Below, piece by piece: positions 50,347-63,600 of a stretch of 64,000 nt of DNA. Each line of letters opens with the position of its first letter. Within the stretch, counting starts at the first letter, position 1. The translations under genes were made by a program, and so were the position numbers. The notes under the pieces were generated by a model, which saw only the letters and a list, made by a program, of their open reading frames with translations, made no database searches and was not told the origin of the DNA. The DNA comes from Gibbula magus (lineage: Eukaryota; Mollusca; Gastropoda; Trochida; Trochidae). Where the stretch lies: the NCBI GenBank assembly GCA_936450465.1, contig OW388298.1:9868663-9932662 (forward strand), given 5' to 3'.

Positions 50347-53300
50347 TAGGGGATTCTCAATATTTATGCATGCATACGACCCATGACCTTTCGAAACGAA
50401 AACGAGGCTAAGGCCGCTTCTTATTTCCTGGTTCGCGTAATGGCTGCATATCGGCAGTGCGTGCCGCTTGTGTTTTGGTTTCTATCGACTGGAACTGAAT
50501 GAATAGGTTTGTTTATATCGTATTTCACCGATGCAAGATTTTAAACAAGCGTTTTTGACAATAAAATATGACAAATGGTAATGGTAATTGTTTCAGGTTT
50601 AGCGGCAAACAACGTTTGTTTTGGATAGTTTTCCTCGTGGCACGTTCAAGAGTTTTGGTTTTGTCATCGGTCCGTAAACGGGATGTTTTGAATTTCTTTT
50701 TTTGGCTAATAATGTCCATTTTTCGTAATCATTCGGCAGTAACTAAACCTCCATTGAATTTATAATAATCCCTAAGTTGGGAACCTATAATTAGTGGATC
50801 AATGACCGACGGCAGTAACTAAACCTCTTGAAGGTGCTGCCCCACTTCCATCCCCAAATGAACACAGTATTAGGCCTAATTGAAAGCAAAGTGCAACTAG
50901 ACCTATATATTTAAATTCTTTTCGACCTAATGATCAGAATATTTTCAAGAAAATTAGACATCCAAATAAATCATAAATATTCATTTAAATCAGGAACTAA
51001 TATATATTATAAAACTAAAAATATATATTTATTAATCTATGATCATAATATTGTCAGTCATTTCCATGCATTTCCATCAGTAGAGTCTACTAAAATTATG
51101 TACACATGTACTGCAGGACACATTAAATCATAACTATCATTTTTTTATGACCAGAAATATCTTAAACAATTTAAAAAAAAAAAAGACTTGAGTTATAAGC
51201 TACAATTAAAAATAAGTTGATCTTTATAATTTATAGGTACTATTTGATAATTTATTCATGCAGGACTTTGGGAGCAAAATTTAAAGCAGGCCAAACATTA
51301 AATAAGAAAATTATTATTTTAACCACTTACATGTAGATATAGTTATTACCCAACAAAATAGAAATGAAAAATAAATTAATTGAGGTTAATGTTTGGAAGT
51401 AACAAGTATATGTCATACTGGAAAATGATTGAAATATATTATGAAATGTACATGGATGTTTCAATACTCAAGCATACATGATAGATTGTGCTTGAGGAGG
51501 TGATGGTCAGGTTTGAGAAATATATTTGTATTGTATGGTTAAACTACAAATGATACATGGACATGATTAGAAGTAGAAATGCACATTATTTAATCTTTTG
51601 TGTCAGAGATGCAAAAGCCCACCAAGGTCTTAGTTGGAGTAAAATTAAAAGCAGGACAAAACTAATATAAGGAAATTAATTATTTGCTAATTACTAATAT
51701 TAAACCATAAACTTAGATATAGTCATCACCAAACAATAACCAACAAAAAAGAAATTTAAATTAAATGTATTTGAGGTTAATGTTTGAGAGTAACAAGTAC
51801 ATGTCATCCTGAATAATGATGAAATGTAATGTGAAATGCACATGTATATGCATGTTTCAGTACACAATATATAAATGATAGATTATGCTCAAGGAGGTGG
51901 TGGTCATGTTTGAGAAATATATGTATATCTCTTTTTTAAATACAAATAAAATTTAAATTTATTTAAATGTATATTATTTTAATTTTATTTATTAACTTTT
52001 TTAAAACTTTTAAAAGATACACAATCCCACTGAATGCTTTCTATTCTGATTTATTATTCTAGAATAATTCATAAAGTAAAAAAGGGACCCTGATTGCAAA
52101 TAGGTAGGTGGGTACATACTACATAGGGTATTCAAATCTTCATGCTATGACATGTGGTATAATATCACATTAGCACTGGGAGATTGTTTCTTTATTTTGA
52201 AATGAATAGAATTCAGTAAATAAATTAAATTCATGTAATATAAAGTAAGCATGCAATATTTAAAAAAAAAAATTCAACTTTGAAGTACAAGGAATATAAA
52301 ATTATTCTCCTAAATTTTGAATTAGTCTCACTCCTTTTAGTTAATGTTTATTTTAATTACAACCACAAAACTACAACTACAAAATTTATTACCACAAGCT
52401 ACAACTGTTTTTCAACTATTTATTTCCTGGTTTGTAAAGGGTTCCATCATTCATTTAATTTATTTTGTGTACTGTTGTCAGCTTCTTAAATAAAATAAAT
52501 AGTATGTTTGTAGGTAGAAATCCTTTTCTTATGAAATATTTTTTTTAAAATCTGTTTAATTTTCAAAGCTTATTCACATATCTACATGTGCTCACAAATT
52601 AGAATCCTCATCACATTGATAACATTGATTACTGACTGATCATTGATAACTTTCCTCAAACCATTTATTAAATAAAGCCATAATAAATTAATTGCTAAAT
52701 ATGTTTATGTATTTCTTACATATAAATAAGAACACTATGTTCATTGTTTAATTTGTTTACATTTTGCTCATGTAGACATTCAAATGACTTACTAAAAAAA
52801 ATATTGTTTAAAACTAGAACAGATTATATATATTTGATTGAATTATATTTATACTTTACTGCTTCAACTTCAAATAACCTGTACTAATTGGACCGTAATT
52901 GAACTATATCCAAATGAACAATTTGAATCAATTTACACTCCAAATCCATTTTTTTAAAAACAAGAATTTGGTTCGTTTACAGTGAGTTGCACTGAATGAC
53001 CCCTTTGCAGTTCGCAGGCATGTCACAAGAGCTGACCGTTTAGCCGAATGATGGCTAAGATTTGAACAGTTTCTTCCCACCCAGTGACTATATACAATGA
53101 TTTCTTGGCATACATGGGTAGGGTGTAAATTTTCATTTGTATTTGTTCAAATTAGAGCACTGAAACAATAACGAGTTTGACAGATTTCCAGTTCAAAATG
53201 ACGGTAAACACAACGAGGAAATCCTACCGTAAATTATTCGAAAAACATCGCCTTGCATGTAAAATAGTATCCTGGGCGGTGGTAATTGAAGATAATCGAC

Positions 53301-53505
53301 AGATGCATCGATCTTGAAAGTTTTCCCAGTGATTTTATCATTATTTTTAATAAAAGTAAGTGTTATTTAGAAGAGCTACCGACTTGTCAATGCTATGTGA
53401 ATGGTACTTCCGGGTTTGGAAGCGGCCATAGCCTCGTTTTCGATTTAGCGCACGCGGTTCCATATGCCTCATAAATATTCATGAGGCAATATTAAGAATC
53501 CCCTA
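50347..53505. mobile_element. 3.2-kb non-autonomous element with about 100-bp imperfect inverted termini
   Basis: The left end TAGGGGATTCTCAATATT is mirrored by AATATTAAGAATCCCCTA at the right. Further in, CGAAAACGAGGCTAAGGCCG pairs with CGGCCATAGCCTCGTTTTCG. The very AT-rich interior has no coding frame of note and includes a direct duplication (51240 and 51600). The superfamily is not identified, and no TSD is clear. Confidence 0.7.
51240..51935. repeat. Direct duplication inside the 3.2-kb element (period about 355 bp)
   Basis: TTGAGGTTAATGTTTG, AGTAACAAGTA, TGATAGATTGTGCTTGAGGA and GGTTTGAGAAATATAT recur in order at 51380-51530 and 51770-51930 with moderate divergence. Confidence 0.75.
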
Positions 53506-53767
53506 TTGAGTTCAGTTATATTCAGTTATGAAGCCCTTGAATCTGTAATTGAACTTGGTACAAATTACCGATGTGATGCTCTAATGGGAAAAATTAAGTT
53601 ACCTGATAAATATTACATCTGGGTGAATGAAATTTTGTCAGTTCCTTAAATTATTTTGGACAATATTATAATGCTTGAAGCTGTTTTTTAAACATAGTAA
53701 CCTTCACATCTATAATTCTCAATGGACGGATAACGGATGGCGGGGGTATGGGAGCCATGCTCACTTT

Positions 53768-56130
53768 TTTAGCTCATCTGGCCTGAAAGGCCCGATGGGC
53801 TTATGGCATGGGATGGCGTCCGTCCATCCGTCCGTCCGTCCGTAAACTTTTCGCTTTTTCGACTTCTTCTCCAGAACCAATGACTCCAGAGAGCTGAAAT
53901 TTAATGTACAGACTCCTTGGCTGAAGGGGATACTAAATTGTAAATTTGGTGACCCTGTGACCCCAAATGTGGGTCACAGGGGTCATAACCTTAAAAGCTA
54001 TTTTCATCTTCTTCTCCAGAACCAATGACTCCAGAGAGCTGAAATTTTATGTACAGACTCCTTGGCTGAAAGGGATTCTAAATTGTAGATTTGGTGACCC
54101 TGTGACCCCAAGTGTGGCTCACAGGGGTCATTACCTAAAAAAAACTATTTTCATCTTCTTCTCCAGTCCCAATGAACGTAGAGAGCTGAAATTTTATGTA
54201 CATACTCCTTGACTGAAGGGGATTCTAAATTGTAAATTTGGTGACAGTGAGACCCCAAATATTGGGTCACAGAGGCAATGACCTAAAATGCTATTTTCAT
54301 CTTCATCTCCAGTCCCAATGGCTCTAGCGAGCTGAAATTTTATGTACAGACTCCTTGGCTGTAAGGGATTCTAAATTGTAAATTTGGTGAGTCTGTGACC
54401 CCAAATATGGGTCACAGTGATCATAACCTAAAAGCCTAATTCAGTTTACAGCATCTTTCTGAGATTATATGTGCACTTCAATCAGTAAGTAGGTAAGGGA
54501 GGTAATTTTAAAGAAAACAGCTGAGTTAAAGGCATTTCATCTTTCTGATGTGAGAGTTCTAACATGTGCTTTGAGAATATAATATGTCTGATGAAAAAGA
54601 GATATTTAGAATTAAAAACTTAGAATTGGAGGTCTAACAAAAATTATAAGTCATATTTTATCTTTGTCTCACATTTCACATATGAGTAATTATTTGTATT
54701 TTGCAAGTGAATTTGCTGATAAAGGTACACAAGTCTAAAAGTATTCTAAAGACTTAATACAGAATCTTTTATTAAATCTAATATTATGTTCTTTGTAATT
54801 TAAGAGTAAATAATGGAGTTTTTTAATATCTCATGATATTGTGTAATTATTTGGAGAATTAATTAATTAATTAATGAGAATTTCCAGTACGAGTCAATTT
54901 GGTATACCTTATTTATATCATATTTTATACTTTATAACTGATTTAGTTTTCTATTAACTTTGCAGTTCATTTTATTCAATAGGAACAAGAAATGAGATAG
55001 ATGTCTACATCATGGACATGTTTAATGTGAATCTATTTGAAATGAGAACTATTGAATACCCTTTGAAGGAATAACTTGAAGAGGAATTAATTTTTTTCAT
55101 TTTACATGAGATATACTAGTGATGACTGGTGATAACATAGGACTATAAAAGAAGTAGCTATATGAGATTGTGACATCACACCTATTTTCATCATCTTCTC
55201 CAGTATAGAAAAATAATTAATAGTAGGAAAAACTGCATCTAACATATAAATTTTACTGGCTGTGAGTCCAGTGTCTGCATGTTATGTAATTGCATTGTGT
55301 TGACCTCTTCCTGGCAGAAGAATGAAAACTGATAGTTACACAGAGGTTTCAGGTTACTTCAAACTTCTGTGCAGCACTGTGTTATCATAGACTGTGCGTG
55401 AGACTGCTTTAGTCTTCCACTGACTCTAAAAAAGAATTTATTCATAGAATATCACCATTTTATCAAATATTGAAAAGGACCCTATAAGAAATGGTGAAAA
55501 AGAATTTACTAAAAAAAATTCACCAATTTATTAAGTATTGAAATGGAGCCTATGAGAAATGGGATTTTCAAAAACTGAGGCTCCTATTCATTATGTAATA
55601 AATGTTGGTATTGCCATAATGCAATTAAGAATTAAAACAATATAATGCAAAGGTGTATGATATTCATAACGAATGTTGATTTATGTGTAACCAATTTTGA
55701 TAATAATTAGCAGGGGTCATGACCTAAAAAGTTTTTTTTCATTTTCTTCTACAGCCCCAGGCCATTATTGCAATAGCTTACAGTGGTGAATTGTATGCAA
55801 AGAATTGTACCCGCTATATTCATTATTATATAATGTGTGTACGATCTTAAAAAATAGTATGATCTCTCCACCACATTATTATATGTTTGATACCAGCAAT
55901 TTATTTCCAAGCTTTGTGTTGCTCTTTCAACACATATATATAGCAGATTGGCAAAGTTATGGTAACAAAATATTTTTAAACTGCTTTAATCGTTTCACTA
56001 CCTAGATTCTTATTACTACATTCCATTATCTGACCATTGCTATAAAGTCCACTCCATAACATACCCCACTTATTATCTCCTGATGAGCTACAGAGGCCAT
56101 GGCTCTATTTTTCTTGTTTATTTTATTTTT
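53768..56130 (+). mobile_element. Mollusc-type repeat element with internal 146-bp tandem units
   Basis: Opens TTTTAGCTCATCTGGCCTGA, then CCGTCCGTCCGTCCGTAAAC. Four units of about 146 bp follow (53855-54440), each with CTTCTCCAGAACCAATGACT, AGAGCTGAAATTT, TGTACAGACTCCTTGGCTG and GTGACCCTGTGACCCC. AT-rich sequence follows with two decayed unit fragments (55185, 55735). It ends TGATGAGCTACAGAGGCCAT. I recall this opening and closing pair from many mollusc genomes; its class is not certain. Confidence 0.7.
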
Positions 56131-56134
56131 ACCT

Positions 56135-56640
56135 CTGGTTTAAGTGATAATAAATTAATTTATTATACAATAAATATAATAAATTAAATAATTAGCACAT
56201 ACATCCCCAAGTCAAGCCTTTTATTCGCATGAAGGCCATCGGCCCATATACAAGGATGCATTATACAGGAGAAAATACATAACATTACACATCATCACTG
56301 CAACTCGCTGACCACTTTGCTTGTGAAAAGGTCTTAATTCTGAATCACTTCAATACATGTAATCCTGACACAATTATTTGTGATGCATTTCCTCATGGGA
56401 AGATACCCAGCATATATAGGGATCGAAGTTTGTTTATTTTTACCTCGGGTTAAAGTGGTAATAAATTAATTTATTATACAATAAATTAAATAATTACAAT
56501 AAACATCCCCAAGTCGAGCCTTTTATTCGCACGAAGGCCATCGGCCCATATACAATGAGGCATTTGGCAGTATGGTAGATACATAACATTACACATATGA
56601 TGAGCTATAGAGCCAATGGCTATATATTTCTTTATTAAAA
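56135..56640. repeat. Direct duplication of about 310-bp period
   Basis: TAAATTAATTTATTATACAA, then CATCCCCAAGTC and GCCTTTTATTCGCA, then GAAGGCCATCGGCCCATATA occur at 56150-56255 and 56460-56560. The second is followed by a copy of TGATGAGCTATAGAGCCAAT, the end motif of the preceding element. Confidence 0.75.
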
Positions 56641-56984
56641 GGTCCACATATATAAGTAGACCTATTAATAAAAGTACACTGTTTTGAAAATCGTATTTGA
56701 AGAATAACGAAATGTACCTACGTCACGTTGTGTTTTCTCTTAACATCCGGATCGTAAAGAAAATGTGATGTTTATGATTCAATTATAATATCTGTCACTC
56801 TCGTTTCGAGGTAACTTGGACATTTATAGTGAAAATATGCTCCGTGTGAAACAATAAACTTGACTTTAAGGAGGAGTTTTGAAATGTACAACTAGCTGCC
56901 ATGATACACCGTATTTGTTAAAGTAGACGTACATAGTCCATTCTACCAATAAAGTTACCTTAATTAGGGAATTTTATTATTGAA

Positions 56985-57290
56985 ACACGCATTAAAACAA
57001 CCCGAGGGAACGGGATGACAATGTTTTTCATAACATTTTATTTGACTTCGATATCTCTCAAAAGACTATATGTGCTGATTTCAGTTCAAATATACAAAGT
57101 TCACTCAACTTGCACATTGATCCCCCAATCGTCAGATGTATGATGATAACCAATCTCATTAAAATCAAATAATTGATTCGTTAGTTAATTACCCTTGACT
57201 GAATGACGCGCGCCAGCCGCGATGCATTGTTCGGTTTTCGATCATAAATCATTACTTTCACTTTTACATCGTTTACTTTACTGAATCGAC
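56985..57290 (-). repeat. Dispersed repeat family R, copy 4 (inverted)
   Basis: CAACTTGCACATTGATCCCC and GCATTGTTCGGTTTTCGATC are reverse complements of blocks in the copies at 27040 and 12283. Confidence 0.7.
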
Positions 57291-58383
57291 GATGATTTCG
57301 GGGAACAGTCAGTATTTTTCGATAGCATAACCCTACAGCTGCATACCGAAAGTTTCTTCACCAACTTGTGTATTTTAGTGCGAATATCATGTAATTTGGC
57401 ATGTCTTTGAATCCTGCATCAACGCGAAAACTAAACCGATCACCTTGTGTTTCGCATTATAAGAAGACAGTTGAGTGTTCCATGACATGATATGTATTGA
57501 TACCCCATAGTAAACAGATAACAGTTTTGGCAGCTCCTTGTAGTGACCATGGGTCAACAATTTACAGTTTTTTTTATTTTCTTCTGTGAAATATTCACAG
57601 TGATCAACTGAGTCTAACATACATCATATATTTCCCAAAGTGTATTTTTATGGATTCCGCTGCTTTTAAACGGGAGACATATCTCTATAACCCTGATGTT
57701 TAACGACGAGACAACGGGAGTACTTATGTGTATATATTATATATATATACGGTAACCGAAACAATCGTTTTAACCAAAACTTCATCTCTCCTCGGGCTAA
57801 ATTTTAACATCATAGAAACAAATCGTAAACTTTAAATAAAAAAAAACAATATCGTAATAGTGTCTTGATATTGAAATATAAAATGTGACATTTCGTGCAA
57901 ATGAATGAAAGATGTTAGATAGCATTGACCTTCTAAATAATTAGGATGCGGCATAGTTCAATTACTATGATAAAAGGGTCAATGTAATGGTATTAGTAAT
58001 GCAAACAGCTTTCACACGATCCCAAATTCTGTAGCACCATGAATAAGGAAAAAAAGGCATTTCACGGACTTAAAGTTGATTTTCATAGGTCCCTTGTTTC
58101 TGAAATGTTTTTTACAAATAAATTCAATTTTCAACGTTTCAATCTCCGTGATAATTTATGACACCTGTCAGTAAGAAATATTCACCGCAAAGGTACATAG
58201 AATTTACAAACCACTCCTGATTTCCAGTACTAGTGATTTCATTAAAAATATTTAAAATGACAAACAATGGGAAGTTTCTAGATTCGTTGGAGCTACGAGT
58301 TGAAAGCTCTGGTACAACATAATGGGGCATTATTATATAGTCACTCTTAGTCGTTATTTGTTACCTTGTACATATCGATATAC
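57291..58383. other. Intergenic, no gene seen
   Basis: AT-rich, with a short TATATAT run near 57735. Short frames lack support. Confidence 0.5.
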
Positions 58384-58663
58384 CATCCTCGGTTACCCAG
58401 GGTTTTATATATGCTCCGTTCAGGGTTTTATATTTGCTCCGTTTCTCTCCACTATAAGATAAGATAAGATAAGAAAAGATAAATCTTTATTGCCCTTGGA
58501 AGGGAATTTGAATTGTCATGAATCGAGCACATTTGAAATACAAAAATATATAACAGGATATAAAAAGGCTAAAATATACAATAATGACAAATTAACAATA
58601 ATCAAGGGTGAAATAGTGGAGAGTAACGGAACATATATAAAACCCTGGGTAACCGAGGATGAT
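58384..58663. mobile_element. MITE family G, copy 3, with a nested repeat tail
   Basis: CATCCTCGGTTACCCAGGG at the left, CCCTGGGTAACCGAGGATG at the right. The flanks CGATATAC and CAATATAC match at 7 of 8. The left arm has an extra partial GGGTTTTATATTTGCTCCGT. The middle is replaced by TAAGATAAGATAAGATAAG, then AATCTTTATTGCCCTTGGAA, which looks like the 3' tail of a LINE. Confidence 0.8.
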
Positions 58664-59322
58664 CAATATACATGTCTTTTATTATTTAAAAGGTTGAAAT
58701 TAGTAAAACTACAGCGTCTTTCCCTTTTCAAGTAAATCACAAGAACAAAATAGCGGATAGAATCGCCCCTTAAACACCGGTCAGTCTCACGGAACTACAT
58801 GCATCTCCAGTGCCACATCGCAGTAAACAACGTAAACGTCACCGAGTCTCGGCTACAAGCCCCGTGTCGTGATCTCAGCGCTAATTAAAGTCAGTAAAAT
58901 GTCATTATCTGAACTCTTTGAAATGTTCGCTATGTTTGTACTTGGTTAGCATTTTCAGAAATTTTGATTTAAGCCACGACTGGATTCCTCTGTAGTAAGT
59001 AAAATTAAATTTGATAATCATTTTCGAAATGAAATAGCTGTTAACATGAACTTTAGTATGTCATTACATTCCGTTATTTCATTGCTTACTCTATATCCAA
59101 GACAAGAGGTAACAGACACAGACTAACGTGTCACTAGAGCCGATTTAAGTTTCATTTTTATGTTTATTGTCAGATTTAATCTTTATGCATAGTAATTCAA
59201 TTTTCATAAAATTTTTCTGAATTTCCTTTTATCATTTTGTATATTTTTCAAAACGTCAACCGTGAAATAGTTACAGAATGAAATTTCGTCAGAGTCGAAT
59301 TTATTTTACGGAACTATTTGCA
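58664..59322. other. Intergenic, no gene seen
   Basis: AT-rich, no repeats with clear borders recognised. Confidence 0.5.
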
Positions 59323-59567
59323 ATTGAAGGGGTTAGGATAACACCAGGGTTATCTGCCATTTTGAAATTTAATGGTAAATGAAGTTTTTTTTCAAATATT
59401 TAAAAATATTATTTTCTTTCGCATTTCCATATACATAGTGTTAATAGCTTTCTCTTAAATAACATCCTGACATAAAGAAAACAATAACGAAATATTTGAA
59501 TTAAATTTAATTTACAACAAAATTTGAATATGGCAGATAACCCCGCTGTTATCCTAACCCCTTCAAT
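59323..59567. mobile_element. MITE family H (245 bp, about 40-bp inverted termini)
   Basis: ATTGAAGGGGTTAGGATAAC at the left, GTTATCCTAACCCCTTCAAT at the right. Matching continues inward through GGGTTATCTGCCAT. No TSD resolved. Confidence 0.85.
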
Positions 59568-59659
59568 TTGAAAACAATATTTTTCTGGATAACTTCTTTA
59601 TTGGTTAGGAGTATATGTTAACTCTTTCATCGGAATACGATTGCTATTGCCACATGTGC

Positions 59660-60170
59660 ATGTCTCCCCCGTTCCCATTGTTTCCGGGGCATACTACTTC
59701 ACCAATCTTCACCAAATTTGGTATGCAGCCTCCCCATATCACGTAAATGTGCCTTTCGGGGGTTTCAGCTTTGTTTTATATTTTTGTTTCCATGGTAACA
59801 ATTTTTACTTTGTCCATTTGAATTGAAGGGTTTGTTTCCGGAGCAGATCTCCAAAACTACTTCGCCAATCATCACCAACTTTAGTATACTGCCTCTCAAT
59901 ATCATGTAGATGTGCCTTTTTTGGGTTTTAACTTAACACATTTTCTTAGTATCCATGGCAACAATATGGACTTGGTCCTTTTGAAGTGTAGGGTTTGTTT
60001 CCGGAGCATAACTGAAAAAGTATGTAACCTATCCTCACCAAATTTGGTACACTACCTCCCGATATCGTGTACATGTGCCTTTTGGGTGTTTGAACGTTTT
60101 AAATTTTGTTTCTGTTTCCATGACAACAATTTGGACCTTGTCTTTTTGAAGGGTAATAACTGAAATTTGA
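59660..60170 (+). repeat. Three tandem units of about 160 bp, mollusc-type
   Basis: Each unit has GTTTCCGGAGCATA, a CACCAAATTTGGTA-type block, CTCCCCATATCACGTA-like and ATGTGCCTTTTGGG sequences, and a CCATGGCAACAAT block. Units start near 59675, 59828 and 59991. The layout resembles the tandem part of the element at 53768 with different sequence. Confidence 0.8.
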
Positions 60171-60603
60171 TTGGGGATAGGGGATTGGGGATCTGTTTTT
60201 ACGAGTAAAATCATCTTCTAGCCATATATGACTTTATAATGAAATGCTGTTGAACGCAACACAACAAATATTGTCAATACATAATTTCACTCCTGAAATT
60301 CCCTTTCGCTAACAACAGTTAGATGCTGCTAGCCCCAAATACAAATCACCCCTTCAGTAAAAGTTACCTTTCGTTGAAAATGTAGTCCCGTGGACATGAA
60401 AAAAACATTATCCTGCCAGCCAAGTGGACCTGGAAAAAACACTTAACTTTACATGCGTTCATCAAGTCGATATAACGAGGTTGTATGAGTTAAAAATTGA
60501 ACAGTTGAAGACACGAGTCCTACCACGAGTACGATGAAATGACACGACAATACCAAACAGTCATAAAAGGTAGCTACACAATATAGTTTGTTTTTCTTTT
60601 CAG
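60171..60603 (+). other. Upstream region of the repeat-protein gene
   Basis: Ends in GTTTGTTTTTCTTTTCAG, a strong splice acceptor 12 bp before the start codon, so a non-coding 5' exon probably lies upstream. No promoter motif is called. Confidence 0.5.
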
Positions 60604-60615
60604 TGGGATTCAGAA

Positions 60616-63600
60616 ATGGATAAAGGTCTTGCTACAGACATCCTGGTTGTCCTAATAGCTATTGTTCTCTCTCAGTCCAAGCCTGCCGACTGTTTGTCTG
60701 GGAGGTCAAGATGGCCGTTTTCGTCTCCCCTATTCCCTCCAGGGCGTGGAAGCTCCACAGTAACAGACAGAAAACAGCCTGTCGTCAATCCTCTAAATCA
60801 CAATTCAAATTCGTACGAACCACCGTCAAGATATCAACGGCCTAGGAGACCGGAAGTAGTTGAGACTCGATCAAGGTCAAGGTCACCTCATGACCCATCG
60901 TACAGAAGGGGAAGCTCCAGATCCTCCTCCGCCCATCAACCGCCGAGGATATCTATTGCTAACAGCATTGGACTTTCTATAAGATCAGAGTCAAGGTCAA
61001 GTCGGACCAGAGAACACTCAAGCAGTTATGGAGGATCTGTTCATACACGACGTCCACTAAGAACTGGATCAAACCTTGATCGACCTCAAAGGCCCCAAAC
61101 TCAACAACGAAAATCTCCATCGCCGCCTTACAATGACGTACATAGACCTGACTCAACTCATGGGCGACCACCCATAGAAAGAAGAATACAATCCACTTTA
61201 CCTTTAAATAAACCTTCTGTAAGTCTTCTGGAACAGATCCAGGATAGAGTTGGAACCAGCGTCGGTTTGGGCAGAAGAAGACCTCAAGGGGTGCGAACAA
61301 ACAATCAGCAATCCTCCAGTTCCTTCTCCTCTCAAAGCTACCAACTGTCAGGAACAGGACAAAGGTGGACAAGTCATTCAGAAAGCTATGACAGATCCCG
61401 TCCAAACACGAGAACATTTCAGTCAAGTTCTGTCCGTCAGGGAGGATTCTTTGACAAGCTCAAGAACCAGGAGACCAGGAGCAGGATGGATCGAGGACAA
61501 CAGACCCGCAGCAAATCTAACTCATTCAGCATTGGAACAGTTAATCAGGATATTGAAAGGAACATTCGTGTCAACATCCCGTACTCATCTCCACAGGCTG
61601 CTGAAAGGACCCAATCTCATAATGAAAAGTCTAAAAGTACACAGTCGTCACATGGTACCGCATCCAGAACAAGAACAAGTTATAGCTCATCTCGACAAAT
61701 ATCCTATGCATCATCCAGAAATGAGAATTTCGCCTTGCGGACCATTTTCAAACCAGCACCAGCTGACCGGTCCATTTCCAAACCAGCATCAACTGACCAG
61801 TTCATTTCCAAACCAGCATTAACTGACCGGCCCATTTCCAAACCAGCATCAACTGACCAGTTCATTTCAAAACCAGCATTAACTGACCGGTCCATTTCCA
61901 AACCAGCATCAACTGACCAGTTCATTTCCAAACCAGCATCAACTGACCGGTTCATTTCCAAACCAGCAGCACCTGGCCGGTCAAGTAAAACCATCAGTAC
62001 CTATGCCAAGGATCAAGACTTCAACAACTTCCTTAACGGAATACAGTCGGCACCAGCTCAGACGGGTCGGTCAGCTAGGAATCTTACCAATCCGGCTTAT
62101 GATAATCTGCTGTCAGATAACGGATTTCTGGAGAGATTATATTCTGGAATAGATAATCCGGATTCACTGCCAGGAACTGATTCCCTCAAGAGGGCAAACA
62201 CCACAAGGGAGTTTGGCCCATTGGCGAGGGATAGTCCCAACGGATCAACTAGTCAAGCAAATGAATATAATGCCACGACTTCTGAAGTACCCCCTGGCAA
62301 TGGACAGGCGAGAAAGAGATCCGATTTTGCATCTGCAATCGGGCAATCATTGTCTGTCCGTTCTGATGCGTCTTTTCACCATGATCCTGGAGGAAGTTTA
62401 GGAACGCAAACTGGAGATAAGAAAAATGGACACTTGGATAATCTAACCTTAGATAACATCTTCAATCAACCGATCAACATTGGACCTGATGAGCATAACA
62501 TTTCTCATCCTGGCTTTGTGTCAATTACTGACAAGACAAAAAAGATTCTTGGACCGGTTATACGAAATGGAAACTCACAAATTCCAACACGGGGCCCTGT
62601 GAATAAAGAGCCAAATGAACATAATTATTTTGACATTTTCAACGACGTCAACATCTTCACCAACAAAGCAAGTGACAAGACAACTAGTGCACCAATACAG
62701 TTGCCAGGTAACAATGAGCGTTCTGACAAGACAGAGGTGTATCCTTCGCCATTTCGAAATCAAATTCAAGCCATTGAAACAACATCTGTTCGACCCTTTC
62801 TTTCAACTGACAGAGGGCCGTTTGTTGCTATTTTTCAACAAACATCCCATGACCAACAACAAAATCAACTAAATCATCGAAATGTTCAAACAACAACTCC
62901 TGAACTGCAATATCTATCAACAGACAGAGAGGCCTTTTTTCCTAATTTTCAACAATATGATGCACCCTCAACTGGGGAACAAACAAACACTCTCCAATAT
63001 CAACGAAATAATTTTATGACAAATCATCCTCTAACAACTACGTCAATTGCAGTCTCCTCTACTAATGAACACATGAATACTCCAGTGACGATTTTGCCCC
63101 CGTTCCAAAGTGTTAATCCTCTGCAAAGAAGAGCACCGTCAAACCAGGGAATGAGAAATATCCCGAGGACGTTTCAGGTTCAACCAACCAATGGACCAAT
63201 CACCGTTCTTCCCCCCATTCAACCAATCCTTAACCGTAATCAACCAACCAATGGACCAATCACTGTGCCTCCGCCTATTCAATCACGCAATTACCATAAT
63301 CGACCAACCAATGGACCAATCACTGTGCCCCCGCCTATTCAACGACGCAATAACCATAATCAACCAACCAATGGACCAATCACTGTGCCTCCGCCTATTC
63401 AATCACGCAATTACCATAATCAACCAACCAATGGACCAATCACTGTGCCCCCGCCTATTCAACGACGCAATTACCATAATCAACCAACCAATGGACCAAT
63501 CACTGTGCCCCCGCCTATTCAATCACGCAATTACCATAATCAACCAACCAATGGACCAATCACTGTGCCCCCGCCTATTCAATCACGCAATTACCATAAT

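Noticed and set aside
53967..54212. 81-aa frame with repeated SRELKFYVQTP
   Set aside because: Product of the 146-bp tandem units of a mobile element, not conserved across units.
60977..61426. 149-aa minus-strand frame
   Set aside because: Antisense to the long plus-strand frame, no family features.
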